From: Berberis thunbergii
Lineage: Eukaryota > Streptophyta > Magnoliopsida > Ranunculales > Berberidaceae
Assembly (NCBI GenBank): GCA_003290165.1
Contig: QNQO01005790.1
Location: 248,001-312,000, forward strand
Length of the DNA stretch: 64,000 nucleotides
Reading direction: 5' to 3'
In this document: positions 44,810-56,500 of the stretch, one piece after another
How positions within the stretch are numbered: the stretch's first letter is position 1
How the letters are laid out: each line of letters starts with the position of its first letter
Translations under genes and position numbers: made by a program
The notes under the pieces: generated by a model
Databases searched by the model: none
What the model was told of the DNA's origin: nothing
What the model saw: only the letters and a program-made list of their open reading frames with translations

Positions 44810-45300
44810 GGACGAGGACAGATGCATTTGTCACTCTATTGACCTTTACGGACAAAGACCTCGAAGGAGTTCGAGCGCCACACAACGAGGCCCTAGTCAT
44901 CTCGGTCTCCATTGCAAGGTGGGAGATAAAGAAGGCTCTAGTGGACACAAGAAACTCGCTCAATGTCTTGTTTTACAACGTGTTCCACAGTATGGACCTC
45001 AAAGAGGAAAACCTAGCGTCTTTAGATTACTCGCTGATGGAATTCAGCGAGGAGAAATGATTCTCCATCGGAAAGATAAGGTTAGCAATAGTGGCAGAAG
45101 AACCACAACTGAGAAAGGTGTTGTTTCTAGACTTCATGGTAGTAGACGTGCCATCAACCTACAACTTTATCTTGGGAAGAACATGGCTCACTAGATGGAT
45201 GCAGTAGTATCCACCCTTCACCGATGCGTCAAGTACACCGCTAAACCGCTTCGAAGGGACAATACGTGGAGACCAACCTACGGCACGAGGCTGCCATTAC
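44810..45300 (+). pseudogene. Aspartic protease of element B, active site lost
   Basis: VTLLTFTDKDLEGVRAPHN precedes ALVDTRNSLNVLF. The catalytic Asp-Thr-Gly is Asp-Thr-Arg here (44944-44952; GGA-to-AGA). The second half, VVDVPSTYNFILGRTWL (about 45141-45190), follows a TGA stop (45058-45060). It corresponds to 2830-3243 in element A. Confidence 0.82.
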
Positions 45301-46950
45301 AATGCACTTAAACAAATAGAATGCTCCAAAATCCAACTACATCTCGTAGAACAGCCTGAACCAGTACCAAGTCGAATGAAAAGAGATGCCAAGGCACACA
45401 TGAACACAGCCCCCCGACATTCCGTCGGTGCGGAGATTAACCCCTCTACAAAGTTTACTCTTCAGTAACCTCTGGAACGCCACCAAATCTTGAAAGTCCA
45501 CTGAGAACACTAACGATCCACAAGGGCCATCCGAATTCGCATCTAGGCCATGATCAATCTCTATCAGTCAATAGTTAGTTTTTTTCGATTGTTTATTTCC
45601 CTTTCCATAATCAATGTAGAGTTTTGGTTCGTAAAAGCTTATGTGATTTGCAATCATTTAAGAAATAGAGGAAGAATTGCAAAAACAAACTCTATTGATT
45701 ACTGGAAAGATGTAACAACAAGTGCCTTGAGGCAGATACAAAATACTACATACTACAAGCATCTGAATTTAGTGCGACATGAAGTAAAGACTCGCTTAGA
45801 CGATTTAACTACGTAAAGGTGTCCGAAGAAGACTCCACTCCTCAACTCTCAGCGAAGACTAGAATGAGCAAGAACAGGAAGAAAATATCATGTTCAACTA
45901 TTTCGCAGACATACCCCTCAAATATGGTCTGAGGTGGTACAAAATTGACAAGCAGCAACACCGCGAAAATTTACAGCCAACTCACAAGCTCGATCCAATC
46001 AACCAGATGAACTTGGGCCAATATTAGGTGGACGCGGAATGCATGCATCTTCTCACAGTAGGATAGACAAGAACGTCTAAGAGTTGATGGCCCACTCTGA
46101 CAAGCCATGTCTAATTTCATCCAAACCCGGATGCCGACTTCTAGCACAAGGCGAGGCGACAGAGCTAATCGAAAAGCGGTGAAGGCAGACGCTCAGATAA
46201 TGGTTGTTGATGTTATCTCTGAAATTAAACATTTAGGAACATCGATAGGCACTAACACATGAACAATAGACTCTTCCTTTGGAAGAGAGTGCGTACTTTT
46301 TCTCCGCGATATGAGAAAAAATTACGAGATCTTAGCAAATCAACTATGTGCCCACCTAGAACAAGTGACAACGCATAACAACGATTATGATCATGCCTGA
46401 TCATTGCAAATGTCAGAACAATCGATGACTCCATTGGCGGAGAACGCCATTTAGCCTTTGGAAAACCCAAAGCATTTTCTCCAAGAAAGAACATTACAGA
46501 AGATACGTTCTGCAAAAGATAGTGCCTACAATGATTGGAGAACACCATTATATAAACATGATGGTTCACCAAATGGGCACCCCAGCATTAACTATCAAAC
46601 ATTGAATACCTTATGGGAAATGAGGAGATGAAAGCTCCCAAGGAAACTGCATAGACCACGTTCGTCGAATTAATGGCGTTGCACGCAACCCCATTAATTT
46701 ATGGGGAGTAATCGATACTCAACCACCCCGTAGCTTACGTCGTACACGTGTTACTGGGCGATCTATGTCGTATACGTAGTGCAACCGTACAGGAAACCCT
46801 AACACTTTTTCTATGGGCCCACTCGGCCTACTATTCAAGCAGTATTCTACTACAAGATTGGCACGAGCACTAGAAATCCAAATCAGCTTTGACGCATAGA
46901 TCGTACATATGGATTGTTGTTTAATTTAAGGTAATGTTGTCCACACAGTG
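45301..46950 (+). other. Unassigned region of element B in place of pol
   Basis: No reverse transcriptase, RNase H or integrase motif is found in any frame. The longest open frame, 45550-45816 (88 codons), has a hydrophobic N-terminal half (FRLFISLSIINVEFWFVKAY) and a polar C-terminal half (NSIDYWKDVTTSALRQIQ). I do not recognise it. Base composition becomes more AT-rich near 45550. The region could be foreign filler or extremely decayed pol. Confidence 0.5.
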
Positions 46951-46979
46951 CATGACACTAGTGGATATGGGTTCGCTCG

Positions 46980-47480
46980 CCCTAACACAGGTGGAACCTC
47001 TCTCCAACAGGGCAAGCTTAGCCAGGCAAGGCTGATGATGACTGCTTCTGGCACGTCCCCACACCTAGTCCGCCCAACATGGATCTCGATGGTATAGGAA
47101 GTGGGAGTCTAATCAGCGCTATCACGCCTAGTGACGATGACTCACCAGGGATCGTTGTCCACTTCGTGGTCAATGATCACCGAACCCGATAAGATAAGTC
47201 TAGTCGGTGACAACTGGCAATGAAACTTCTGATCAAACCCCAGACCAGTAGCCCCCACTATGCGGGTGTAGATGGTTTAAAAGGTGGGAGCCTAGTCAGT
47301 TCCGAACTGATTCCAACGGCTTGCGATAGGAACACTACTTTTTAGCATGGCAGCCAAATTACCAACCTTGGACTTGTAGCCCCCATTGCGCGAGTGTAGA
47401 TAATTTAAAAGGTGGAAGTCTAGTCCACACTGTTCTAACATAGATGGTTCGGAAGGTGGGAGCCCCAAGTAGCTTGCCAC
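46980..47480 (+). repeat. Diverged family tail repeats in element B
   Basis: 47090-47230 resembles one unit of element A's 178-bp array (GAAGTGGGAGTCTAATCAG, GATGACTCACCAGGGATC). 47250-47480 holds two to three imperfect units with TAGATGGTTTAAAAGGTGGG, the complement of R1's 133-bp repeat. So both repeat types coexist here at low copy number. Confidence 0.7.
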
Positions 47481-48029
47481 GCGACCACCGCTCTCCTACG
47501 AAACAACGCCCACAAAGTCGACTCTAGCTAAGTCAATGTCTTCACACTCAAATGGATTGGCATCCTATTACCAACAAGACAACTCGTGCTGACACATAGA
47601 TCATCTGACCAGTGCCCAAATAAATGCTACATAGTGTGTCAGCTCGAGTTACGACACCTGACTCGATACAAATGCTTCAATACGTACGCTCGGCTATCGA
47701 AACTCGCCCATAACAGCAGCTACAACCGACTAATCAGACAAGCGAGGCAAGCCTCCAAAACCTTGCCTCGAAGACAAGAAATAGCGTGGGGAAACCAACC
47801 CCTTGCTAAACTGTCTACAACATGCCCGTTGTCGGACATGACTATGCAACAATAACTCTGAGTCATTCGCAATATAAGCGGTCAAGTTCCTTGCAGCAGA
47901 TGACCACTCTACGTTTTAATGATTCAACCAGCCTATGCCAAAGCAAGACGACAAGGCGAAATGAAAATATACAATAGAGGCAACGAACACAAAACGAATA
48001 AAATTATTTTCACTAACGGTCGAAAAATG

Positions 48030-50540
48030 GGTAAAAGAATACAAATTTCACTCCTTATCAGGAGATGGTACAGAAACAGAAGAGCTAAAAGGAGCAAGAA
48101 TCGCATCCACACGCATTACTGCCTGGGCATCACGATCCAAACTGTACTCCTCGTCCGACGATGTAAAGGCAACAGATAAATCTACATATGACATCTTCTT
48201 ATAGTGGCTGAGATCCCACTCCGGATGCTCCTCCTTCATCAGCGAGAATAGCTCTAGCCTACCGTGTACGACCCAGCAAAACTCACATTTTCCTTGTTCC
48301 TATAGATCTCTTCCTCTTGGGCCTTCACGTCAGCAAGTTCACACTTCAACAGTTCCAACATGCCTGTTAGTATGTCAACCTAAGACTGCTCTGTGGCCAA
48401 ACTACTCTTCACAGTGCTGAGCTCATTTCATTCCAATTCAAGTTGGTCTTCGGCCTTCCTTGCCTCTTGGGCATTGAACTCCAAATCAGACTCCAATTGT
48501 TGCTTCTGAGCATCCCAGTCATCATCCTTCAAAGCATTCTATTCAGCAAGAAATCGCAGTTCAAAGCGCACCTCAGCCGCAGCTTCCTATGCAGTCTCCG
48601 CGTCTCGGCAGATCTGGCTCAACTTCTGCTTGAGTTCATCTCTCTTGAACACCGCTTCTGCCAGATCACACTCAACGATCTCCAGATGAGCCCTCCGAGT
48701 CTTGGCAACCACGGCTGACTGCTCCAGCCTTTTTTCCTCATACTGTTTTTGTAATCGCTCAATTTCGCACATCAGAATATAGTGCCTGCATGTGCGAGAA
48801 GACATGCTCCATGGTGTATACCCACTCACAAGTCGACTTGACTTTCATCCCAACAATAGCCACCTGGTTCAAGTTAGACATACCGAGCATAAGGTACTTT
48901 ATACCCTTATCCATACACATTTCTAGCGTATCCTCTTCAGGTTCAGGAGCGCAATCCATTAGCCAGTTTTGACGTCTGCTTATATGCTTCCTCGAAGCAT
49001 ACTCCACATCAACTTCTTGGTGCCATACCTAAGTGCTCATCCTTACCAAGTCTGGTGCAAACAAGCTTATCCGCACATTCGGATGAAGCTTTGCCGGATC
49101 AAGAATCACGCCTGTATCGCCCTTCGCATTTGCTCCTGTTCCCAGACTCTCCTTAGTGACCTTTCCCTTGTCACAAACAACTGACCCTTTAGTGCGAGAC
49201 ATCTTGATAGGATCCGGATGGAGAAGAAGAAGTAAATTATCCAAAAGACCCTCCAACACTTTGAGCTATGGTCTAGAACGAGATGGTGAACAATGCGGAC
49301 TACATGAAGCTTGGCATGTGCCACCCCGGCCACTATCAGATAGCACACCAATGGGAAGATCAGGTTCCACGACCTTAGGTGGATCTTCACAGGAACCTTG
49401 TATTGGAAAAGTTTCGCATGAATCAACACTGGCAGAAGCCACCATTGCAACTCGCACCAGCCGCTCATTCAAAATTTTGTCCTAAGCATCACTAAGATTC
49501 GACCTGTCTTCAACCTCTACAAATCACAAGTAATCTTTCTTCCAACCAGATACATTAGTCTCTGCCCTGACGAGCCGATCAGACTCGCGCTCTTTTCTCT
49601 GTTGAGCGGGTCATGCTGAAGGCAACCTAATTCTGACACGGGACCTCTTCAAACTCACGAAAGAGGCAAGCGTCTCAGATGGCTCCTCCACCTCAGACAA
49701 AACAAGAGCTTTGGCCCTAGCAGCCTTACTCTTTCTAGAAGGGGCTCCATCTTCAAGCTTAACCCTCGATGTTCAGTACAAAGTCGGGGCTACGTGCCAG
49801 TTGTCCCATAGCCCACTACGGATGAAGTTGGGAACGCTTATGACATCCACCATGTTCCTCATTGACAAGCTGTGGAATGTCTCCATAGTATTTTGCTCTT
49901 CTGGAGTAAGGGGAGTAGTGGGAAACCCTCCTATGATGAAACAAAAGCAATGATTAGCTAACCTGCAATCAAGTATAGCGGAGTAAGAAAAAAAAACTAT
50001 ACTTACGAAGCGACCTGAACGCTCATTTGAGCGACCCTTGAACCGAAAATACTTTTAATTCGCAGGGGCCAAAAAGAATTACTTTTTCCAAGACTTGAAG
50101 TTGCTTGGCGAATTCGTGAAGCAGGTCCGCGACGTCATCTTACAGACGACATTAACCTTCAACCGAGGAGAAGTTAGCAATTGGATTACCCGCAGAGTCA
50201 CGCGGACGCCAACTTCCTTTGCCCTTATCAGAATGAGAAGCATAATCTTATATCTATTAGGCCCCAATTGGACTAGAGGAATTCCAAGGAGGTCCAAGAA
50301 TTTCAAAATCACTTTCAGAACGGGAAAACACACTCCAGTTTGAAGCATCCCATGATGCAAGCAGATGAACCCCGTCGGTTGTGACATTGGCGTTTGGTCA
50401 CCCTTTAGAACATTCAATGGTAGGTCCTCGGGGACGCCAGACTTTGTATGATTTCAGCAAGGCCGGGCTCAGAAAGCATCCCGTCTTCGAAAAACTCCAG
50501 GCTCTGTGCCAAGGTTGCGTCATCAAAAAGGTTTTGTTGA
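48030..50540 (-). pseudogene. Antisense extra gene (aORF) of element B, with intron
   Basis: Read leftwards it begins near 50540 at KAQQNLFDDATLAQ, where the ATG of the R2 copy (MAQQN) is AAG. It continues PTGFICLHHGMLQTGVCF and FLDLLGIPLVQLGPNRYKI (50079-50417). An intron at 49931-50006 (76 bp, donor GTAAGT, acceptor CATAG) follows, then GGFPTTPLTPEEQNTME. Further on are ISLFAPDLVRMS (near 49040) and KHISRRQNWL with PEEDTLEMCMDKG (48759-49007). The end is a coiled coil (EIERLQKQYEEKRLEQSAVV, 48587-48760). Frameshifts are present. The N-terminal part resembles PF04195; the function is unknown. Confidence 0.75.
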
Positions 50541-50792
50541 GCCTTGAAGAAGACGAACAATCTTTTCTAATCAAAAGATGAACAGAGCAGTATCTTCAAA
50601 AGCAAAGAAAATAAAAGAGTCAAACTCCGCACTACTAATGACCTAAATAGGGATTAGGTTCCCATCACTTTACCGCTGAATCGACGCACGTAGCTCAAGC
50701 AACGATTCAGACTCAATCATCATAACTGAAATGTCTTTCAAGAGATGACTTAGCAAACCAACGTGACGACCCACTAACTCGAAGGGAGTAGC

Positions 50793-51479
50793 TGATGATA
50801 CACAAAAATGGTCGCATCCTTGAGCCATACACATGTCATGATGATCTCGAGGAATTACGAGGCCCGGCGTCAGCCCAACACTGATCCGACCCAAGCGGTT
50901 TCAAGCCCGCCTAATTCAGTTTGCCAGACGGACCCTAATTCTTATAGCATGCTAGGCTCACACGTCTCACAGCTATCCTCAATACTCGTAAGTACTTCTA
51001 AGGCAAATATCTAAATGATCAACTTCGAACATGCAATTACAACAACTCTCTGTTTCCAACTAGGAAGCAAATACCTGAGTACATTCCAACCAAGAAAACT
51101 TTCTTCTACAGATTGTTCTTGGATTGGGAACTATTTCCTGCGTATCTAGGAACACAGGGCAAACAAGGAACTTCCCTCCTACAACACAACTTCTACTTAG
51201 AGAAAGATCTCCATGAAGATCTCCTTCCTAAACTATGCCTTCGATGACCTGGTAAAACCAGAACTCTTGCAATATAAATAAGACATGAGGTAGATAAGCC
51301 AAGGTACGCTACAAATTTCCTATTTACAACATTATACCTTTTTTAGATCCCTGTCTGATTTTAGTATCGGAATGTCATCGGCTACCCTAATGGTGGTCCG
51401 TGGCTCACGTGTGTTACTTGTGCAGGTTAGCAAATCAGCGAGACTAGATTAAAGCAAAAAACGAAAAACGACTGCATCA
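50793..51479 (+). repeat. 3' LTR of element B
   Basis: TGATGATACAC to CTGCATCA, directly followed by ATGAT. It is the same length as the 5' LTR but differs at many positions, so insertion is old. The TATA box is at 51273-51280. Confidence 0.92.
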
Positions 51480-51809
51480 ATGATGATGTGAGTGGTATGT
51501 TATTTATCTTAACCTTTTTTTAACTCCACCTCTGTAAACTTTTAAATTTGCATTCCCGGTCCCAAGCCAAGATAAAAAGGAGAAAAAACGTGCATTGGAA
51601 GAAAGCAATATCTTCCCTTCTGACTCTTTTGAGGGCTTTGATGACTAGACTGATGAACTTTTATGTTGCAGATAAGCTTCTTTAATTAGCTATTCGAAAG
51701 CAGAATATTCAGTAAGATGCCTTTTCTACTTTGGACATTAGCAGAAGATATGGTTGGAAGGATGAGTACGAACTTGCAAGTTTGTAATGTGATAACTAAG
51801 GTGGGCCAT

Positions 51810-52535
51810 TGACTATGAAGTTCCATCTGATGAAGAAATGCTTTCGTGGAGCTTATGGGGTGGAACGACTGAGGCTTTCAGTCCTAAAGGGAAATGGCAC
51901 ATCACAGTACAGGATACCAAGCAGCAAACTAATGAGGTATGTATGCATATTTTGTTTGACTGAAAGCTTCTCTTCTGTTAGTATTTGTTGTGGAATTCTC
52001 ATAAGTGAACTCAGAAAGTATTTCATATGAACAGGCGTAATATTGTTTGTTAGGAGGTCTAATTTTGCTAAATTACTTATTTTATGCTGTCATGAAACCT
52101 GAACTATCAAGTGGAGTTCGTGATTCTTTGCATTGGCCGGTTCAGTGGTGTTCCAACTATTCTCAGTTTCCACCAGATAAGGGCTTAGAAGTATTCAACG
52201 ATAAGATGATTCATTATATGGATTACTTTGCCATGAATGATGCCAGTACTACTGAACTCATCGAGGGGAAGCTGGTTACAATCGTTGGGTTTCAGAAAGC
52301 GGCACTGGACATTTCAAACGAATGTGCTATAGCAAATGGTGAGAGGCAGATAATTATTTAACCAATAGTTATGATCTCCAAATTGGTTTCAAATTTCACG
52401 AAAATTTTCACATAGACCAAATTAATCATACCAATTTTGTCTTTACAGAAAATGAGCACCCTTGTACAATGATATACAGGATTGAACACTGGAATATTCC
52501 CGACCTACCATGGGGTGTATCTCTTGCTTTTCTTC
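51810..52535 (+). pseudogene. Flavin-containing monooxygenase (FMO) gene fragment
   Basis: Three exons of a plant FMO1-type gene are recognisable. 51810-51936: [20 protein letters not shown], then [10 protein letters not shown]. About 52093-52338: QVEFVILCIGRFSGVPTI, a frameshift, then FPPDKGLEVF, MIHYMDYFAMND and LVTIVGFQKAALDI, whose VGFQKSA-type motif is characteristic. 52449-52535: EHPCTMIYRIEHWNIPDLPW. Splice borders GT/AG are mostly kept. The FAD-binding GxGxSG exon at the start and the C-terminal exons are absent. These enzymes oxidise small molecules in defence or hormone pathways; this fragment is dead. Confidence 0.88.
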
Positions 52536-52715
52536 TAGTAATTTATTGTGTTTGATTGTTTTTTTGTTGATTGTGTGTTTTCATGGGTCGAATCTGAGTT
52601 TTCGGGTTGTTTTGTATAAGGTGAGGAATGAATTCAATTATCTTTTTGCAATTTTTTAGTTCAATTATCTTATTTGTTGAGTTTTGGTCAAAATTTTGTG
52701 GGGTTTTCATTGCAG

Positions 52716-52795
52716 GGCGTATGATGAAGCTGTGATTAAGTTTTGGGGAATTGAAGCGGACATCAATTTTAACTTCACAGACTATGAGAATTCAA
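52716..52795 (+). pseudogene. AP2-domain exon fragment (APETALA2/TOE type)
   Basis: The sequence after TTGCAG reads AYDEAVIKFWGIEADINFNF then TDYEN, matching the AP2-domain exon AYDRAAIKFRG.(E/D)ADINF of AP2-family transcription factors. Arg-to-Glu and Arg-to-Trp changes indicate decay. No other AP2 exon is seen. It lies 180 bp after the FMO fragment in the same direction, so two unrelated genes are juxtaposed. Confidence 0.82.
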
Positions 52796-53579
52796 CATGT
52801 TTTGCAAGATTTGGATCCTCACCTAAACTAACTCTTTCACAATGTACTACTAAATTCTTCATACTCATTTAGTAGTTCTCGCTCAATCCCAGTTTCATAT
52901 GATATAATTTGATCATCTAACGATAAAGTTATAAAATTTTGTTAAGATTAGAGATGCAATTTAATAAATTTAGTTTCTGATACCTTGCCGACTGGCTGTG
53001 GGCAAAATTATGTCGTTAAAAACTATGCTTTGGATAAGATGATTAGTGTACGGGAAACTAGCAGTATTTTTATTCGGGGTTGGTAACATGATTTAAATTT
53101 GTTGATGTATGTGGTTTTTGTCTTGACGTTAAGTAATTAGAGCAGACTTGGTAAACATCTATGTTGTGTGTGAGATGGAACTTGTTTATGACACATCATA
53201 GTACTTCCCAATTTAATAATTGATGCACACAGCTCACCTCTTGAAGACCCTGAACTTTGCCCTGAAAAAAAGAAGCTTACAGCATGTAGCATTGTTTTGA
53301 AAGAACAGGTTTAAGGAAATACCATGAAAGTTAACCTAGTCAAAACCCCATGCATGGGCTTTAATTTTTGTCACTTTTGCGATGCCAACATACTATAACA
53401 TACTAGGGAACTTTCATTCTTCTCACGTAGATGCCAACATTCTATAACATGGTACAATTTCCATCCATTTAATGTTTTGTCAAGATATTTTCGGTATAAA
53501 TTCTTAGTGGTTTAAACAATGTAAACTTGATATGGACATGCATGTTTTATTATAGTACCACATCTATATAGAAGTTGCA
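52796..53579. other. Spacer without recognised genes
   Basis: AT-rich. A short direct duplication GATGCCAACA...CTATAACAT occurs at about 53381 and 53431. I see nothing else. Confidence 0.45.
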
Positions 53580-56500
53580 TGTAACACCCGAAAGCTTTTG
53601 TTTGACTAATTTACTTATTTTTTTAGAGTTTTTATATTTAAAATATTGATTTAAATTTCTTGGAATTTAAATGCTTTTCACATAAAGTTTTCTGGATTTT
53701 TTGGGGTGGGTGCCCTCCGAAATTCGGTGGGAGCGAATAGCTACTAATATAAAAATATATTTCTCCCACATTCTTTCTTCTTTCTCCTCTTTTCTCCAAG
53801 TACATTTTTATGCCTACAAAGGTTTTCTTCTCCGACGAACGCAGGCTTTGAAGCGAATTTCTCCGCCCAAATATCCTAATCTTTTTTCTCCTTTTCCCTT
53901 CTTTTTCCTTCCCTCTCCATTCTCTTCTGATTTCTTATATAGAAATCAAAAGGTTACAAATTGAGAGCTCGATCGGAGCCGTCGGAGGCTGAGCGAGTAG
54001 CTTTGCTCTAACCAAGCCTTTTGGTGATGTCAGTGGGGGCGTTTGGAGTTGGCCCACATATAGAGGTGGTTGGGGATCGGCCTTGAATCTAAGAAAATCG
54101 AAATCAGGGAGGTACATCGACGATGGTTTCGGGTTGTGATCGAACGGGTGAGCTTTGATTCGAGGTTCAGAGGTGTTGGGTGAACTTGTCAAGAGGATTC
54201 TGGTGAGTGAGATGCTAGGTAACCTTCACTTCCTGGGTTTTACCTTTAATTTGAGCATGCATGTAAATTTTAGGGCAATCATCTTCCGAATTCTTGCTAT
54301 ATGGGTAGTTGTAAAATTTGGGATTTAAGGTTTTTAGCATCATTCGAGTTCTGTATGGGTTTATTAAGGCTCAATTTAGGTGACCTAGTCAAACTTGAGT
54401 ATAGTTTGAGTTTATTATTTATATGGTTCGGAGTCCATCACAAGTTTCTCATGTATTCCATGTTTACAATGGTGTGTGGCTTTAATTTTGGGGATCATTA
54501 TGTTTATGTTTTTCTTGAATTCACGGTTGTGTAACTAAGTTTCATGCTTAATGGACTGATGGTAACCCCAAGTATAGAAGGATTCAACGTTTTATTTGCT
54601 TGGTTTTCATCATTTCCGTTGGTGATTCCTTGATGTTTTGCTAACCTTCTTCGGTCATGATTGTTGTGTGAGGTTTTTGGTTTAAATGTTTCTAAGATGT
54701 AATATGAACAACCAAGTAAGTCATGTAGGTGATGAGTTATTTGATTATGGCATGAAACCAATCCAGTGATATGAACATGTTTATGATTAGAATGGATTGT
54801 GAAGTGAATTTGATCCATGACTTTGTCCATGGCAACATTTTTATTTATAAAATGGTAAATATAAACTAGTTGCAAAATGGTGTATATCATGGATACCATG
54901 GAATGAATATTCTGAACTATTTATGCATTTCAATGATGTGGGATATATTATTGTGGTTATGAATGTGTTTGAGGTTATGTTAGTTAACCTGACACTTGTG
55001 ATGGGTCGGTAGATCCCTGAGTGTATATATATAACATAGTTGGTAAATCATTGAATATCTCATGGATAATATTTACAGATTATTTTAGTAATTTTTTTGG
55101 ATCGTTTGAACTAGGGGTAGGCACGGGACGGGATAAACCTCATCCCTCTTCCATCCCGTTTGTTCGGGATCGGGACTGGATAGACCCCATCCCGACCTCA
55201 TCCAGGATGGGAAAGAACAGAATGAGCATGTACTAAATAGACCTCGTCCTCCAATAAACAATAACAAAATAGTTTCATCTCATATTGCTCAAACACTAAT
55301 AATACCAAATTTATGTACATATAACTTTCATTATAACAGTAATAAAAGTCATATAAAATTTATAGTCCAATGAACTTACAATTTTTTTTATGCTACGCTT
55401 CATTTATGTGATACACTAACAAATAGTTCATATAACTCATAGTGCAAAACTAAAACAAACTATCATTTGCCTTTATTTTTTTTTACAAGAATAATTTTTC
55501 TATAACCAATCTAAAATGTGAAAAACATAAATTTTCATAGGATTTATTTGACTTAAAATATCCAAATTGAAGTTTTTATCTAACCAAAGAGTACTAAATC
55601 AAGAAAGTAAGTTTTTTAGATGTTTTGATTTAATTTCAAAACATCCTAAACTTCTTTTTAGGAAGCGCTTTGATTAAAAATGATAATATTAAATATTAAA
55701 AAAATATGTTGGGGACGGGACGGGATGGGCGAGATTGAAATTCTCTATCCCGATCCCATCCCATTCAAGATCGGGATGGGACGGGATCGGGATGAGTTTG
55801 ATCAATCCCACAAGGACTCAAAAAATTGGGACGGGATTGGGATTGCGGGATGGGATGCCCACCCCTAATTTAAACTATATTTCCCTGCAACTCTAGCAAG
55901 ATGGTATGCATACCGTGTTTGGTGCATATCACTCATTCAACACTAGGAACTATACGAAACCTTGGTAGGAGTATCACCGTGGCCTTGAGAACGGGGTGGA
56001 TCTTTCATCCAAGAAAGGAACTCTCGACGCAGTTGATGACTACCTCGGCCTTCAGGGTGTTTGATCTTTGATCCCCCTACGTGCAAGAAAGGAACCCCTG
56101 GCGCGGTTGATTATTGCCTCAGCGTTGAGGATGTTTGGGCTTTTTAATCGGGTTGATTTGTCCGCGATGCACGCTATGATTTGTGATTGGGTCATATAGT
56201 TGATCTTCCGTGGTAACATGTATGTCCTATAGGCAGCACCCCATCTGGAAACATACATGCCAAGAGTGGTATCGGTATTTGTATAATGGCATGTCACGGT
56301 GAGACATGTTCTTCATGTTAGACTAGGTGTAATTGTGGGAAAATATAGGACAAACTCGCATTTATGTAGCTAACGAGTGATAATTGTATTTCTTTTTCAC
56401 TGATTGAGAAGGATGTAAGCCCGTCAATAGTTTATGCAGGTACATGGCTTACCTCGAAATAGGTGAACTTTGCTTTTGAGGTGAAATGATGAGTTCCTTA

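Larger units (their letters stand above)
42527..51479 (+). mobile_element. Element B: Tat-lineage Ty3/gypsy retrotransposon, complete LTR to LTR
   Basis: Two 687-bp LTRs (42527-43213, 50793-51479) and a 5-bp duplication ATGAT (42522-42526 and 51480-51484) define the element at 8953 bp. It has gag, a zinc-knuckle segment and a mutated protease. Where reverse transcriptase, RNase H and integrase should be (about 45300-46950), no recognisable domain is found. A diverged tail repeat and the antisense gene (48030-50540, -) complete it. It is thus non-autonomous. It split an older CACTA/FMO/AP2 mosaic. Confidence 0.92.

Noticed and set aside
51810..52535. Functional FMO gene
   Set aside because: Only internal exons are present, with a frameshift in the second and no FAD-binding start or C-terminus.
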